From the NCBI GenBank assembly GCA_020629175.1, contig JAHDDU010000007.1, forward strand, positions 40,968 through 104,967: DNA of 64,000 nt, given 5' to 3'. A program made the position numbers and the translations under genes. This DNA comes from Flavimaricola sp. GTDB taxonomy: Bacteria > Pseudomonadota > Alphaproteobacteria > Rhodobacterales > Rhodobacteraceae. How positions within the stretch are numbered: the stretch's first letter is position 1; each line of letters begins with the position of its first letter. The notes under the pieces are model-generated. The model was not told the DNA's origin. It saw only the letters and a program-made list of their open reading frames with translations, and did no database searches. Positions 44,401 through 53,625 of the stretch are shown here, in pieces.

Positions 44401-45213
44401 ATGGCAGTTGGAATTTTTGACAGTGGCTTGGGCGGTTTGACCGTGCTGGATGCGGTCTCCAAACGCCTGCCGGACGTTCCGCTGGTCTACTACGGCGACA
44501 GCGTGAACTCGCCTTACGGCGTGCGGACAGCCGACAACATCTATGATCTGACGACCGCTGCAACAGAGCGGTTGTTCGACGCAGGCTGTGATTTGGTGAT
44601 CCTTGCCTGCAACACAGCCTCAGCCGCCGCACTCCGCCGGATGCAGGAAGGGTGGATCCCAGAAGGCAAGCGCGTGTTGGGCGTTTTCGTGCCGCTAATC
44701 GAAGCGCTGACAGAACGCCGGTGGGGCGATAACTCGCCACCGCGAGAAGTAGACATCAAACATGTCGCACTCTTTGCGACACCCGCCACGGTAGCGAGCC
44801 GCGCGTTTCAGCGTGAGTTGGCCTTTCGCGCGGTGGGCGTCGACGTCGAGTCGCAAGCCTGCGGCGGAGTTGTCGATGCGATTGAGGACGGGGACATGAT
44901 CCTTGCCGAAGCGCTCGTGCGCAGCCACGTCGATGCGCTCAAGCGCAAGATGCCAAATCCGGATGCGGCGGTGCTCGGGTGCACGCATTACCCGCTGATG
45001 GAAGAAACCTTTGCCAAAGCTTTGGGCGAGGGGGTGCAAGTCTTTAGCCAGGCCAACCTCGTGGCCGAAAGTCTGGCGGATTATCTGGAGCGGCGGCCGG
45101 AGATGTTGGGTTCCGGCACCGAAACCTTGTTCCTCACATCGGGTGATCCCGCACAGGTGAGCGATCACGCCACGCAATTCTTGCGACGAAAGATCGAATT
45201 TCAAGCCGCGTAA
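44401..45213 (+). CDS. murI: Glutamate racemase
   Basis: 270 residues from the ATG at 44401 ([19 protein letters not shown]), with AAAGG eight bases upstream; a GTG at 44392 would add three residues. The two catalytic cysteines are C70 in [11 protein letters not shown] and C194 in [23 protein letters not shown] is the substrate loop. MurI makes D-glutamate for peptidoglycan in the cytoplasm. It lies between the oxidoreductase and the ArgC-like gene, all on the plus strand, with short gaps that could allow one message. Confidence 0.95.
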   Translation: MAVGIFDSGLGGLTVLDAVSKRLPDVPLVYYGDSVNSPYGVRTADNIYDLTTAATERLFDAGCDLVILACNTASAAALRRMQEGWIPEGKRVLGVFVPLIEALTERRWGDNSPPREVDIKHVALFATPATVASRAFQRELAFRAVGVDVESQACGGVVDAIEDGDMILAEALVRSHVDALKRKMPNPDAAVLGCTHYPLMEETFAKALGEGVQVFSQANLVAESLADYLERRPEMLGSGTETLFLTSGDPAQVSDHATQFLRRKIEFQAA

Positions 45214-45248
45214 GCGTTGAGTTTTGATCTGAGACGATAGGAAGAACT

Positions 45249-46274
45249 ATGAAAAATGTCGCGATTTTAGGGGCTTCGGGCTACACCGGAGCGGAATTGG
45301 TACGGTTGATTGCAGGACATTCTGGCCTGCGCATTAAAGCCCTATCAGCCGATCGCAAGGCCGGGATGACGATGGCAGACGTGTTCCCCCATCTGCGCCA
45401 TCTCAATTTGCCGGCGCTTGTTAAGATGGATGAGATCGACTTTGCCGATGTCGATTTGGTCTTTGCTGCGTTGCCGCATGGTCTGTCGCAGGCGCTGGTG
45501 CGCGATCTGCCGGATCATGTGAAGGTCGTGGACCTCGGCGCTGATTTCCGGCTGAGCGATCCGGCTGAGTATGAGAAATGGTATGGTGCCGCGCATGTGG
45601 CGACCGAGCTGCAACAGACGGCCGTCTATGGCCTGACAGAATTCAACCGCGAGGCCATTCGCACAGCTCGGCTGGTTGCAGGCACGGGATGCAATGCGGC
45701 GACGGTGCAATTCGCGCTGCGGCCCCTGATCGCCGGCGGGCTGATTGATCTCGATGACATCATCTGTGATCTGAAGTGCGGTCCCACCGGTGCTGGACGC
45801 GCGCTGAAGGAGAACATGCTGTTCACGGAGCGGAGCACCGATGTTGTTGGCTATGCTCAAGGCGGGAAGCACCGGCATCTGGGTGAATTTGATGAGCAAT
45901 TCTCCGCCCTTGCAGGCCGCAAGGTTGAAATCCAGTTCACGCCGCATCTGGTGCCGTCTAACCGGGGGATCCTCGCATCTTGCTATCTTAAGGGTGATGC
46001 AGAGGCTTGCCATGCGGCGCTGGCGGAGGCCTATGCGGATGAGCCGTTCATCGTTGTTCTGCCCTTTGGAGAAGCGCCGGGGACGGGGCATGTGACAGGG
46101 TCGAACTTCTGCCATCTTGGGATTACAGCAGACAGGATTTCTGGCCGTGTGCTGGTGACAGCCGCTCTCGATAATTTGTGCAAGGGGTCATCGGGGCAGG
46201 CATTGCAGAACGCCAATCTGATGCTAGGTCTGCCAGAGACCGAAGGATTGATGATGGTGCCTGTGTTCCCATGA
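45249..46274 (+). CDS. argC: N-acetyl-gamma-glutamyl-phosphate reductase (ArgC-like)
   Basis: 341 residues, the normal ArgC length. The NADP loop is [18 protein letters not shown], followed by [15 protein letters not shown] and [19 protein letters not shown]. The catalytic Cys is C148 in [17 protein letters not shown], unlike the canonical NPGCYPT of most bacterial ArgC. The catalytic His region is HRHLGEF. The GCNAAT form resembles what I recall of LysY/archaeal-type ArgC proteins, so the substrate might differ. The reaction expected is reduction of N-acetylglutamyl-5-phosphate to the semialdehyde in arginine synthesis. The stop overlaps the ccmE start (ATGA). Confidence 0.85.
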   Translation: MKNVAILGASGYTGAELVRLIAGHSGLRIKALSADRKAGMTMADVFPHLRHLNLPALVKMDEIDFADVDLVFAALPHGLSQALVRDLPDHVKVVDLGADFRLSDPAEYEKWYGAAHVATELQQTAVYGLTEFNREAIRTARLVAGTGCNAATVQFALRPLIAGGLIDLDDIICDLKCGPTGAGRALKENMLFTERSTDVVGYAQGGKHRHLGEFDEQFSALAGRKVEIQFTPHLVPSNRGILASCYLKGDAEACHAALAEAYADEPFIVVLPFGEAPGTGHVTGSNFCHLGITADRISGRVLVTAALDNLCKGSSGQALQNANLMLGLPETEGLMMVPVFP

Positions 46275-46738
46275 GTGGGCTGAAGAACCTCAAAAAGCGC
46301 CGTCGCACGCAGATTGTTGGCATTGCGGGCGGTTGTGTTGTCGCCGTGTTGGCCATCCTGTGGTTCCTGCCGGAGGACTCGTTTCAGTTTTTCCGCTCGC
46401 CCAGCGAAGTTGTGGACATGCCGCCGCCGCCGAATGAGGTGTTTCGCATCGGTGGGCTCGTTGAAGAAGGGTCAATTGTGCGGGGCGCTGGGGAGGAAAT
46501 CCGCTTTGTGGTCACCGATGGGGGTGCGAGCGTTGCGGTAACCTACACCGGCATTTTGCCCGATCTTTTCGCGGAAAATCAGGGCATGGTTGGGCAGGGA
46601 CGTTACATTAACGGCACCTTTGAAGCCATTGAAATTCTTGCCAGACATGATGAAGACTACATGCCTGCCGAGGTCATCGACGCACTAGAGGCGCAAGGTG
46701 TTTACAAGCCATCGGACGGTGGCGCAGCAACCAATTAA
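46271..46738 (+). CDS. ccmE: Cytochrome c maturation protein CcmE
   Basis: 155 residues from the ATG at 46271, which overlaps the argC-like stop. Residues 1-38 hold a basic tail ([12 protein letters not shown]) and one membrane anchor ([19 protein letters not shown]). The periplasmic OB-fold has [26 protein letters not shown] and [12 protein letters not shown]. The heme-binding His is H126 in [14 protein letters not shown], with Y130 as the heme ligand. CcmE is the heme chaperone that passes heme to CcmF. Translational coupling to the gene upstream is likely. ccmF and ccmH follow after two lysis genes. Confidence 0.96.
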   Translation: MSGLKNLKKRRRTQIVGIAGGCVVAVLAILWFLPEDSFQFFRSPSEVVDMPPPPNEVFRIGGLVEEGSIVRGAGEEIRFVVTDGGASVAVTYTGILPDLFAENQGMVGQGRYINGTFEAIEILARHDEDYMPAEVIDALEAQGVYKPSDGGAATN

Positions 46739-46781
46739 CCAATTCATCTGAGCCTGATCCCTCGCAGCAGAGGGCAGGCAA

Positions 46782-47393
46782 ATGCAAAGTGTTTCCGAAA
46801 TCGCCGCGGGCATCGTGGCCCGTGAAGGCGGCTATGTGAATGACCCGGACGATCCTGGCGGGGCGACGAACCACGGGGTGACGATTGGGACTATGCGCCG
46901 CCTCGGACTTGATCTGGATGGGGATGGCGCGGTGACCACGGCGGATGTTCGAAGGCTAACGCAAACGCAAGCGACCGAGATTTTCGTCGAACATTACTTT
47001 CGCCGCCCGCGCATAGCCGAGCTGCCGTCAGTGCTGCAGGCCAGTGTGTTTGATATGTATGTGAATGCAGGCGCAAACGCAGTTCGGATTTTACAACGCC
47101 TTCTCAATGACATGCGGATCGCAATCGATGTTGACGGTGCGATCGGGCCGCAAACGATTGCGGCAAGTCACACGGCGGCCGACGCAGCACCCGACCATCT
47201 GGCAGACGCCTATGGGATTGCGCGGCGCAATTATTATTACGCTTTGGCCGATGGCCGTGTGGCCAGCCGCAAATATGCGCGGCGCCGTGATGGTGGCAAA
47301 GGCGGCTGGATCACACGGGCCGAAGAGTTCATCGCCCCACGTTATCACCTCAGCGACGCCGAGCATCGGGAAAGGACCGCCGGATGGGCATGA
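46782..47393 (+). CDS. Holin-associated N-acetylmuramidase (GH108 endolysin)
   Basis: 203 residues. The N-terminal GH108 part has the catalytic Glu E15 in VAREGGYVNDPDDPGGATNH (the EGGY signature) and TTADVRRLTQTQATEIFVEH. A peptidoglycan-binding region follows (AIDVDGAIGPQTIAAS). There is no signal peptide, so export must rely on a holin, and a holin gene follows with a ten-base overlap. In Rhodobacter capsulatus a comparable endolysin-holin pair located outside the main gene transfer agent cluster releases the particles. Here the pair sits between ccmE and ccmF. The GTA link is inference from family. Confidence 0.88.
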   Translation: MQSVSEIAAGIVAREGGYVNDPDDPGGATNHGVTIGTMRRLGLDLDGDGAVTTADVRRLTQTQATEIFVEHYFRRPRIAELPSVLQASVFDMYVNAGANAVRILQRLLNDMRIAIDVDGAIGPQTIAASHTAADAAPDHLADAYGIARRNYYYALADGRVASRKYARRRDGGKGGWITRAEEFIAPRYHLSDAEHRERTAGWA

Positions 47394-47914
47394 TCAGGGA
47401 TTTCTTTGCGATGTTTTTTGGGTCTGACCGGAACGTCATCGTCGAAACGGCTGAGGTCTTTCGAGTGAATGCTGAGGCTGAGAGCGGGCGGGACGCGGCC
47501 CATCGGGCGGCGGCATTGCAGCAATATGCGGCGGAGTTTGGCGGACAGCGAGTGGGATGGTTTGATCGTTTTATCAACGGGTTGAACAGGCTTCCTCGTC
47601 CGATGATGGCCTTTGGCGTTCTGGGTTTGATGATCGCGGCCATGGTTGATCCGGTCTGGTTTTCGCAACGCATGGTTGGGATTGGTTTGGTACCTGAGCC
47701 GATGTGGTGGCTGATGGGCGCGATTGTGTCGTTCTACTTCGGAGCACGGCATCAGGCCCATGGTCAGGCGTTTCAGACATCCATTGCTCAAACGATGGCG
47801 CGGGTGCCGCAGGTCGTGAGTGATATCCAATCACTGGAAGAATTGGAGGCCGAACCCGCGCCGCAGGCGAACCCGAACGCGGCCCTTCGTGAGTGGCAGC
47901 ACACGCAGCCGTGA
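47384..47914 (+). CDS. Holin family protein
   Basis: 176 residues. A charged N-terminal helix (VIVETAEVFRVNAEAESGRD) is followed by two membrane segments, PRPMMAFGVLGLMIAAMVDP and MWWLMGAIVSFYFGARHQA, then a soluble tail rich in Gln and Glu. This is the build of the holins that accompany GH108 muramidases in Rhodobacterales. It should form lesions that let the muramidase reach the wall. The start overlaps the endolysin gene by ten bases, so translation is coupled. Confidence 0.85.
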   Translation: MGMIRDFFAMFFGSDRNVIVETAEVFRVNAEAESGRDAAHRAAALQQYAAEFGGQRVGWFDRFINGLNRLPRPMMAFGVLGLMIAAMVDPVWFSQRMVGIGLVPEPMWWLMGAIVSFYFGARHQAHGQAFQTSIAQTMARVPQVVSDIQSLEELEAEPAPQANPNAALREWQHTQP

Positions 47915-47971
47915 CGTTTTGCGCAGGCCTGTCGCATTGGCCCCGGCGGGCGGCGGCCCTATAACCAGCCT

Positions 47972-49939
47972 ATGATTGCTGAACTTGGACACTTCGCGCT
48001 GATTCTCGCCTTTGGGATCGCCATTTTGCAGACTGTTGTGCCGCTGGTCGGGGCCCATCGGGGCTGGCGCAATTGGATGCGCTTTGCCGAACCGGCAGCG
48101 ACCTCTCAATTCATTCTCATTGGATTTTCTTTTGCGGCGCTAACCTACGCGTTTGTGGTTTCAGATTTTTCCTTACGCGTCGTCTATTTGAATTCGCACA
48201 GCGCCAAACCGATGATCTACAAGATCAGCGGTGTCTGGGGAAATCATGAAGGCTCTCTACTGCTGTGGATACTGATCCTTGCGCTGTTTGGTGCGTGTGC
48301 CGCGTGGTTCGGTGCGGGACTACCGGAACGGCTTCGGGCGCGGGTATTGGCCATTCAGTCGAGCATTACGGTCGCCTTCCTCGCGTTCTTACTCTTCACG
48401 TCCAACCCGTTTCTGCGGCTGGAAATCCCGCCCTTTGACGGACAGGACTTGAACCCGTTGTTGCAGGACCCCGGCCTCGCGTTTCATCCACCGTTTCTTT
48501 ACCTCGGGTACGTCGGCCTCAGCATGGCATTTTCTTTTGCTGTGGCGGCGCTGATTGAGGGCAAGGTCGATGCGGCCTGGGGCCGGTGGGTGCGGCCATG
48601 GACGCTGGCGGCTTGGTTGTTCCTGACCATTGGCATCGCTCTTGGCTCTTGGTGGGCCTATTACGAGCTTGGCTGGGGCGGCTTCTGGTTTTGGGACCCT
48701 GTTGAGAATGCCTCGTTTATGCCTTGGCTGCTGGCAGCGGCCCTGTTGCACTCGGCCATCGTGGTGGAAAAGCGTGAGGCGCTGAAGAGTTGGACCATTC
48801 TGCTTGCCATTTTGGCCTTTGGCTTCTCGCTTTTAGGGACGTTTATCGTCCGGTCTGGCCTGCTGACATCTGTGCACGCTTTCGCCAATGACCCGGAGCG
48901 GGGCGTGTGGTTGTTGCTGATCCTCGGCGTGTTCATGGGCGGTGCTTTGACGCTTTATGCAGCGCGGGCGACCGAGATGGAGGCGAAGGGCGTCTTTGGC
49001 ACAGTGAGCCGCGAGTCAGCGCTCGTGCTCAACAATATCCTGCTCGCCGTGAGTGCTCTTGTGGTGTTCATCGGCACGATCTGGCCGTTGGTTGCGGAGA
49101 TGGCATTTGGCCGAGTGTTGTCTGTCGGGCCGCCATTCTTTGATGCGGCTTTCACGCCGTTTTTTGTTGTCTTGGCGATCGTGTTGCCGATCGGGTCGAT
49201 GATGGCATGGAAACGGGGAAGCCTTAGCCGGACAAGCAAACCGCTGGCGGGCATCTTTATCCTTGCCGTGGCCCTTGGCGGTTTGGCGTTTGCTCTGCAG
49301 ACGGGGCGTAGTGCGTTGGGGCCGATTGGTGTGATCCTGGGGGCCTGGGTGGTGCTGGGGGCCGGGCTTGATCTCTGGTCCCGTACGGGACGTGGAGAGT
49401 TTGTCGGACGGTTTGGCCGCCTGCTGCGGCTGCCGCGGGCCGATTGGGGCAAGGCCGTGGCGCATGCCGGCATGGGGATCACGATTTTCGGTGTCGCCGC
49501 TATCACTGCGTGGGAGACAGAGGATATCCGCGTGGCCGACGTGGGCGATAGGTTTGCCGTTGGCGCACATGAAATTGAGCTGCGCGGGGTCGAGCAAGCC
49601 CAAGGGCCAAACTACGTGACGACGATGGCCGAGATGGTCGTTTACCGTGGTGGGCGCGAAGTGGCCGTGCTGTACCCGGAGAAACGGTTCTACCCGGTCG
49701 CGGGTATGCCGACGACGGAGGCTGCGATACGGAATGGAATTCTGCGTGACATCTACCTCGTGATTGGCGACGCGCAGGAGGGTGGCGGCTTTGCTGTGCG
49801 CACGTATATCAAGCCGTTTGCCAACTGGATTTGGGGCGGGGCGATCCTCATGGCGCTAGGGGGCTTGATTTCGCTGAGTGACCGCAGGCTGCGCGTGGCC
49901 GCTGGGGCTGCCAAGATGCGGGCGGTACCTGCTGAATGA
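47972..49939 (+). CDS. ccmF: Heme lyase CcmF
   Basis: 655 residues with about fifteen membrane segments. The start MIAELGHFALILAFGIAILQ is typical. The conserved Trp-rich signature is WWAYYELGWGGFWFWDPVEN followed by ASFMPWLLAAALLHSA; YKISGVWGNHEGSLLLWILI and LQDPGLAFHPPFLYLGYVG contain the His ligands. The C-terminal periplasmic domain has EDIRVADVGDRFAVGAHEIE. CcmF attaches heme from CcmE to apocytochrome c in the periplasm with CcmH. Its stop overlaps the ccmH start by four bases. The ccmA-D genes are not in the window. Confidence 0.96.
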   Translation: MIAELGHFALILAFGIAILQTVVPLVGAHRGWRNWMRFAEPAATSQFILIGFSFAALTYAFVVSDFSLRVVYLNSHSAKPMIYKISGVWGNHEGSLLLWILILALFGACAAWFGAGLPERLRARVLAIQSSITVAFLAFLLFTSNPFLRLEIPPFDGQDLNPLLQDPGLAFHPPFLYLGYVGLSMAFSFAVAALIEGKVDAAWGRWVRPWTLAAWLFLTIGIALGSWWAYYELGWGGFWFWDPVENASFMPWLLAAALLHSAIVVEKREALKSWTILLAILAFGFSLLGTFIVRSGLLTSVHAFANDPERGVWLLLILGVFMGGALTLYAARATEMEAKGVFGTVSRESALVLNNILLAVSALVVFIGTIWPLVAEMAFGRVLSVGPPFFDAAFTPFFVVLAIVLPIGSMMAWKRGSLSRTSKPLAGIFILAVALGGLAFALQTGRSALGPIGVILGAWVVLGAGLDLWSRTGRGEFVGRFGRLLRLPRADWGKAVAHAGMGITIFGVAAITAWETEDIRVADVGDRFAVGAHEIELRGVEQAQGPNYVTTMAEMVVYRGGREVAVLYPEKRFYPVAGMPTTEAAIRNGILRDIYLVIGDAQEGGGFAVRTYIKPFANWIWGGAILMALGGLISLSDRRLRVAAGAAKMRAVPAE

Positions 49940-50379
49940 TCCGGATCTTCGCCATTCTGATGATGCTCGCATCTCCCGCAGTCGCCGTGGAGCCGGATGA
50001 AATCCTTGATGACCCGGCGTTGGAACAACGTGCACGAGATATCTCGTCCGGGCTTCGCTGCACGGTCTGCCAGAATGAGAGCATCGATGAAAGCAGTGCC
50101 CCCGTGGCGCGGGATCTGCGACTGTTGGTGCGGGAGCGTTTGGTTGCCGGAGAAAGCGACGAAGAGGTTTTGGCCTATGTCGTGGATCGCTTTGGCGAAT
50201 ATGTTCTGCTGCGCCCCGACGCGCGGGGCGCGAACCTACTGTTGTGGTTGGCGGCCCCTGTTCTGTTTGCCGTCGCACTCTTCGTTGGCTGGCGGGTGAT
50301 CAGGCGCCGTCCGGCACAGGCCAAGGATAGCCTCTCGGACGAGGAAAAGGCGCGGCTTGAGGAATTATTGCGTCAGTGA
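49936..50379 (+). CDS. ccmH: Cytochrome c-type biogenesis protein CcmH
   Basis: 147 residues. A signal peptide (MIRIFAILMMLASPAVAV) precedes the periplasmic three-helix domain with the active cysteines in GLRCTVCQNESIDESSA (C42 and C45). A membrane anchor follows (NLLLWLAAPVLFAVALFVGW) and a short cytoplasmic tail. CcmH (CcmL-type) keeps the apocytochrome CXXCH thiols reduced for heme attachment. The ATGA overlap with ccmF indicates coupling. The CcmI-like part found in some CcmH proteins is absent. Confidence 0.95.
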   Translation: MIRIFAILMMLASPAVAVEPDEILDDPALEQRARDISSGLRCTVCQNESIDESSAPVARDLRLLVRERLVAGESDEEVLAYVVDRFGEYVLLRPDARGANLLLWLAAPVLFAVALFVGWRVIRRRPAQAKDSLSDEEKARLEELLRQ

Positions 50380-50451
50380 CGTAGGATTTCCCTTTTCTGA
50401 ACTGATGAGTTCACTAGGTATGGGATAACGACGCGATAAAGGATCGTTCCC

Positions 50452-51228
50452 ATGGATTATGATACCATCACGCTGAGCTACGCGGATGATATAGCAACGC
50501 TTAAACTCAGCCGCCCTCGAGTGATGAATGCACTGAACACCCAAATGCGGGCCGAGATTACGGATGCGGTGAAGGCGGCGGAACGTCAGGCTCGGGTGAT
50601 CGTGATGACGGGCGCGGGCAAATCCTTTTGCTCTGGGCAGGACCTTGGGGATGGCGGCAGCGCGGCCAAGCTCGATTTGGAGCGGACACTAAGGGATGAG
50701 TATGTCCCGATGCTTCGGGCGATATTCGATTGCAAAGTGCCGACGATCTCTGCCGTCAACGGGCCTGCGGCCGGGGCAGGGGCGAACCTTGCGTTGGCGG
50801 CGGATGTAGTGATCGCCTCGGAGGATGCCTATTTCGTGCAAGCCTTCACCCGGATTGGACTGATCCCAGATGCGGGCGGCACCTATTGGTTGCCACGGCA
50901 GATGGGTGCGGCGCGCGCGATGGGTGCGGCTCTGTTCGCAGACAAGATCAGCGCCCGTCAGGCCGCTGATTGGGGGATGATTTACGAGGCGGTTGGCGCT
51001 GAGGAATTCGACGCGCATTGGCGTGCCCGTGCCCAGCATCTGGCCAAAGGCCCGACAGAGGCCTACCGCCATGTAAAGGCAGCGATCCGAGGGTCGTTTG
51101 ACAATTCGCTCGACCAGCAATTGGCGCTCGAGGCAAAACTGCAGGGCAAATGCGGTCAGACCCATGACTTTAAGGAAGGTGTCGTGGCCTTCCTCGAAAA
51201 GCGTCCGGCAGCCTACGAGGGCCGCTAA
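50452..51228 (+). CDS. Enoyl-CoA hydratase/isomerase family protein, PaaG-like
   Basis: 258 residues of the crotonase fold: SRPRVMNALNTQMRAEI, the oxyanion-hole segments AGKSFCSGQDLGDGG and SAVNGPAAGAGANLALAAD, and IGLIPDAGGTYWLPRQMG. The acidic residue in PDAGG and the WLPR pattern are as in PaaG (1,2-epoxyphenylacetyl-CoA isomerase), but other enoyl-CoA hydratases share them. No other paa genes are here. It lies 72 bases after ccmH and may have its own promoter. A palindromic hairpin follows at 51235. Confidence 0.82.
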   Translation: MDYDTITLSYADDIATLKLSRPRVMNALNTQMRAEITDAVKAAERQARVIVMTGAGKSFCSGQDLGDGGSAAKLDLERTLRDEYVPMLRAIFDCKVPTISAVNGPAAGAGANLALAADVVIASEDAYFVQAFTRIGLIPDAGGTYWLPRQMGAARAMGAALFADKISARQAADWGMIYEAVGAEEFDAHWRARAQHLAKGPTEAYRHVKAAIRGSFDNSLDQQLALEAKLQGKCGQTHDFKEGVVAFLEKRPAAYEGR

Positions 51229-51230
51229 AC

Positions 51231-51260
51231 GAAAATGGCCGCCCCAAAAGGGGCGGCCAT
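51231..51260. terminator. Hairpin between the enoyl-CoA hydratase and the acidic protein gene
   Basis: A perfect 11-bp stem (ATGGCCGCCCC with GGGGCGGCCAT, 51235-51245 and 51250-51260) around AAAA. On the minus strand it is followed by TTTTC, so it best fits the end of the minus-strand acidic protein gene; it may also slow plus-strand transcripts. Confidence 0.8.
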
Positions 51261-51281
51261 CCTCGTTCATGATCAATCGGC

Positions 51282-52856
51282 TCAGTAAGCCATATCGATT
51301 TCAAACTCTTCTTCCTGCTCTACCGCCTGCTCTGGCACCGGCACGTAGTCTACGAAGTAATCGTTGCAGTCAGACGATGCGCTGTAGCACAGCTCGTCCA
51401 CAGCGCCTGAACCGGTGAGGTTGACGTCCATAGACGCCACATCTGTACCGTTCAGCGCCACAACAGCCTCGCCATTGTCGCCGGTGACCGGAATGTCGAC
51501 GGTGCGGATCAGATCGCCAGCTTCGTTGAACAGGTCAATCGTGCCGCCACGCTCTTCGATGTCGAGTACGGTGATGGCCGTCACATCCGATGGTACGTCA
51601 AAGTCGAAGGAGATCGTGCCGCCGTTCCAGTTGTCATCAGCGTCCGAGCTGTCGTTATCCTCGGAGATGATGATGATGTTGCCCTTGTCAGCATACTCAA
51701 GATCATGATCACCACCGGTTGGGCGGCTGCTGTCAAAGATCATCGCGTCATTTTCGCTGTTGGCACTGTCGCCAGCGCGCTGCGCCGAGATCGTGACACC
51801 GTCGAACTGATCGCTGACAACGTCGCCAGACTGAAGGCCAGCTTCGAAATCAACCTTTGTTGTATTCGGATCAACGACCACTTCGGTCTGGGCTGTCACT
51901 TCGATGTTGTCGATGAAGATTTTCTCATCATTGGCCGAAATGTCCGAGACGATGCGGAACTGAACAGTGTTTTCAGCGGTATCCAGGATGCCGCCTTCGT
52001 AGTTCAGCGTGCCGTAGTGCGCGTCAATGGTCTGACCGGTGTTGGAGCCAACGAGCTCGGTTCCGGCGTGGTTCACACGGAACTCATCAAGCGTCACCCA
52101 GTCGCCGCCATCAATGCGGACTTCGACGGTCAGCGTGTCTTCATAGCGACCAGACGCTTCAAACCGATGTGCATTCGGCACGCGGGCATCAAAGCTCAGG
52201 GAGACGGGGTCGCTTGTGTTGATCGTCTCAAGGGTCAGAGCGCCGTCATCGTCGCCATCGGTGCGTAGCTGGCCCCAGACCGCATCCCAACCGGCACCGT
52301 GCTGAACGATATCACTCTGGCTGGCATAGCTTAGGCCGTTGAAGTTGTCGGACTGAACCGTCTGCTCAACAATCTCAATCACCGGCTCGCTTGGCTCACC
52401 TGCGTCAGAGCTTGTCAGTGCGATGCCTTCGCCGCCATCGGAATCGACCACAGCAACGATGTTGTTGAGGTCCAGGTCCTCAATCGACAGCTGCGCGCCA
52501 TTCTCTGCAAAGATCGTAAAGCCCGCTTCGCTGACAGTGCCATCGGTGGAGCTTGGGGCGAGGCCGAATTGAACACCGACGTCGTAGCCTTCGGCCACTT
52601 GCGCGCCGTTGCTGAGGGTGTTCACTGCGCCGGGTTCGTTGTCAAAGCCGGTCAACTCGCGGTCGTTCTCTTTTGGGAAGACGGACAAGGCAGAAACGGT
52701 GCTGTCATCGGCGAGGTTGAAGAAGATGCCGTCGATGTCCGGCGCGCCCTCGGCACCGATAAGTGTGAAGGCCAGGCTGCCCTCATCTTCGGTGATCAGA
52801 ACAGTAACGGTTGGATCACAGCCAAGTGTCACAGTGGCTTGGTTAATTGCAGGCAT
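51282..52856 (-). CDS. Acidic repeat-type protein, probably exported, function unknown
   Basis: 524 residues from the ATG at 52856 (MPAINQATVTLGCDPTVTVL), preceded by a GGGG ribosome binding site; the frame back to 52916 is open but less likely. There is no classical signal peptide. The protein is Asp/Glu- and Gly-rich with beta-sandwich-like segments: DVGVQFGLAPSSTDGTVSEA, a middle domain (LSFDARVPNAHRFEASGRYE), and a C-terminal domain with IFDSSRPTGGDHDLEYADKG and FDFDVPSDVTAITVLDIEER. The latter pattern is also found in PEP-CTERM and large adhesin proteins. The tail is acidic (VEQEEEFEIDMAY). Type I secretion without RTX repeats is possible but not shown. Confidence 0.75.
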   Translation of the reverse strand: MPAINQATVTLGCDPTVTVLITEDEGSLAFTLIGAEGAPDIDGIFFNLADDSTVSALSVFPKENDRELTGFDNEPGAVNTLSNGAQVAEGYDVGVQFGLAPSSTDGTVSEAGFTIFAENGAQLSIEDLDLNNIVAVVDSDGGEGIALTSSDAGEPSEPVIEIVEQTVQSDNFNGLSYASQSDIVQHGAGWDAVWGQLRTDGDDDGALTLETINTSDPVSLSFDARVPNAHRFEASGRYEDTLTVEVRIDGGDWVTLDEFRVNHAGTELVGSNTGQTIDAHYGTLNYEGGILDTAENTVQFRIVSDISANDEKIFIDNIEVTAQTEVVVDPNTTKVDFEAGLQSGDVVSDQFDGVTISAQRAGDSANSENDAMIFDSSRPTGGDHDLEYADKGNIIIISEDNDSSDADDNWNGGTISFDFDVPSDVTAITVLDIEERGGTIDLFNEAGDLIRTVDIPVTGDNGEAVVALNGTDVASMDVNLTGSGAVDELCYSASSDCNDYFVDYVPVPEQAVEQEEEFEIDMAY

Positions 52857-53091
52857 ACGGCCCCCCATAGTTAAGACTAAAGCGCAGGTGCGCGGAATAT
52901 TGCTTATACGGAGCATGGCTGAGGCGTCATGGGAAAAGCGTCAATAAACGCTCAAAATTACGTCATTATTTCTTGATTGGAAACGATGTGTAGCTCATGG
53001 AAAAGACTGTTTCCGTCGAAAACTTTACAAGACATTGAGAGTGGTCTCAAAAATGAATTGACCTTACGGAATAGGGGGTCATCTAGATTCG

Positions 53092-53595
53092 CTAGGCCCC
53101 AATCGGTCTCGTCAGCTCAAAATACTGGCTGTCGGACCATCGCCCGTCGATCAAAAAAGTGTCGCGTTCGAAGTACGATTCCTGAAATCCCAACGCCCTC
53201 AAAAGCCCGCATGAGGCCGCGTTGCGTGGGTCGACGTCTGCGATGAGGCGGGGGTGAGGTGTGGTGCGCCACAAATAGGGAATGATGGTCTCCATCGCCT
53301 CGCGAACGATGCCTTGCCGCCAATGCGAGCGGCGCAACATAAAGCCCACCTCCTCGCCCTCAAAGTTACCCGCGTTGCCGATGTACGCGCCGTCCATCTC
53401 AATCTGGAAGTTCCGGGGCGCGCGATCCCAAGCCGCAATGCGATACTCAAGCATCGCCTTTGTCACGCTCGGTTCCGCGTGCGGGACGGTGGACCAATAG
53501 CGCATCGCCTCGGCATCGCTGTAGACCGCGAACATGGCGTCGAGGTCCGACAGGCGCGGTTCGCGCAAGAGAAGGCGCTTGGTGCGCAGCATCAT
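53092..53595 (-). CDS. GNAT family N-acetyltransferase
   Basis: 167 residues from the ATG at 53595 (MMLRTKRLLLREPRLSDLDA). The RimJ/RimL-like GNAT features are the N-terminal TKRLLLREP, the substrate loop GNFEGEEVGFMLRRSHWRQG with the acetyl-CoA-binding region near RRSHWRQGIVREAM, and the NAASCGLLRALGFQESYFER end. The substrate (protein N-terminus, amine or antibiotic) is unknown. Its start codon lies directly after the T-run of the gltA terminator; it may depend on read-through from gltA or on an internal promoter. Confidence 0.85.
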   Translation of the reverse strand: MMLRTKRLLLREPRLSDLDAMFAVYSDAEAMRYWSTVPHAEPSVTKAMLEYRIAAWDRAPRNFQIEMDGAYIGNAGNFEGEEVGFMLRRSHWRQGIVREAMETIIPYLWRTTPHPRLIADVDPRNAASCGLLRALGFQESYFERDTFLIDGRWSDSQYFELTRPIGA

Positions 53596-53596
53596 G

Positions 53597-53619
53597 AAAA
53601 AGGGCGCCCTGCGGCGCCC
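53597..53619 (-). terminator. Intrinsic terminator of gltA
   Basis: On the minus strand GGGCGCC-GCAG-GGCGCCC (7-bp stem) is followed by TTTTTC. It begins six bases after the gltA stop codon and ends two bases before the GNAT start codon. Confidence 0.88.
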
Positions 53620-53625
53620 CAAGCT

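Noticed and set aside
46782..47914. Prophage
   Set aside because: Only the two lysis genes are present; there are no structural, integrase or packaging genes around them.
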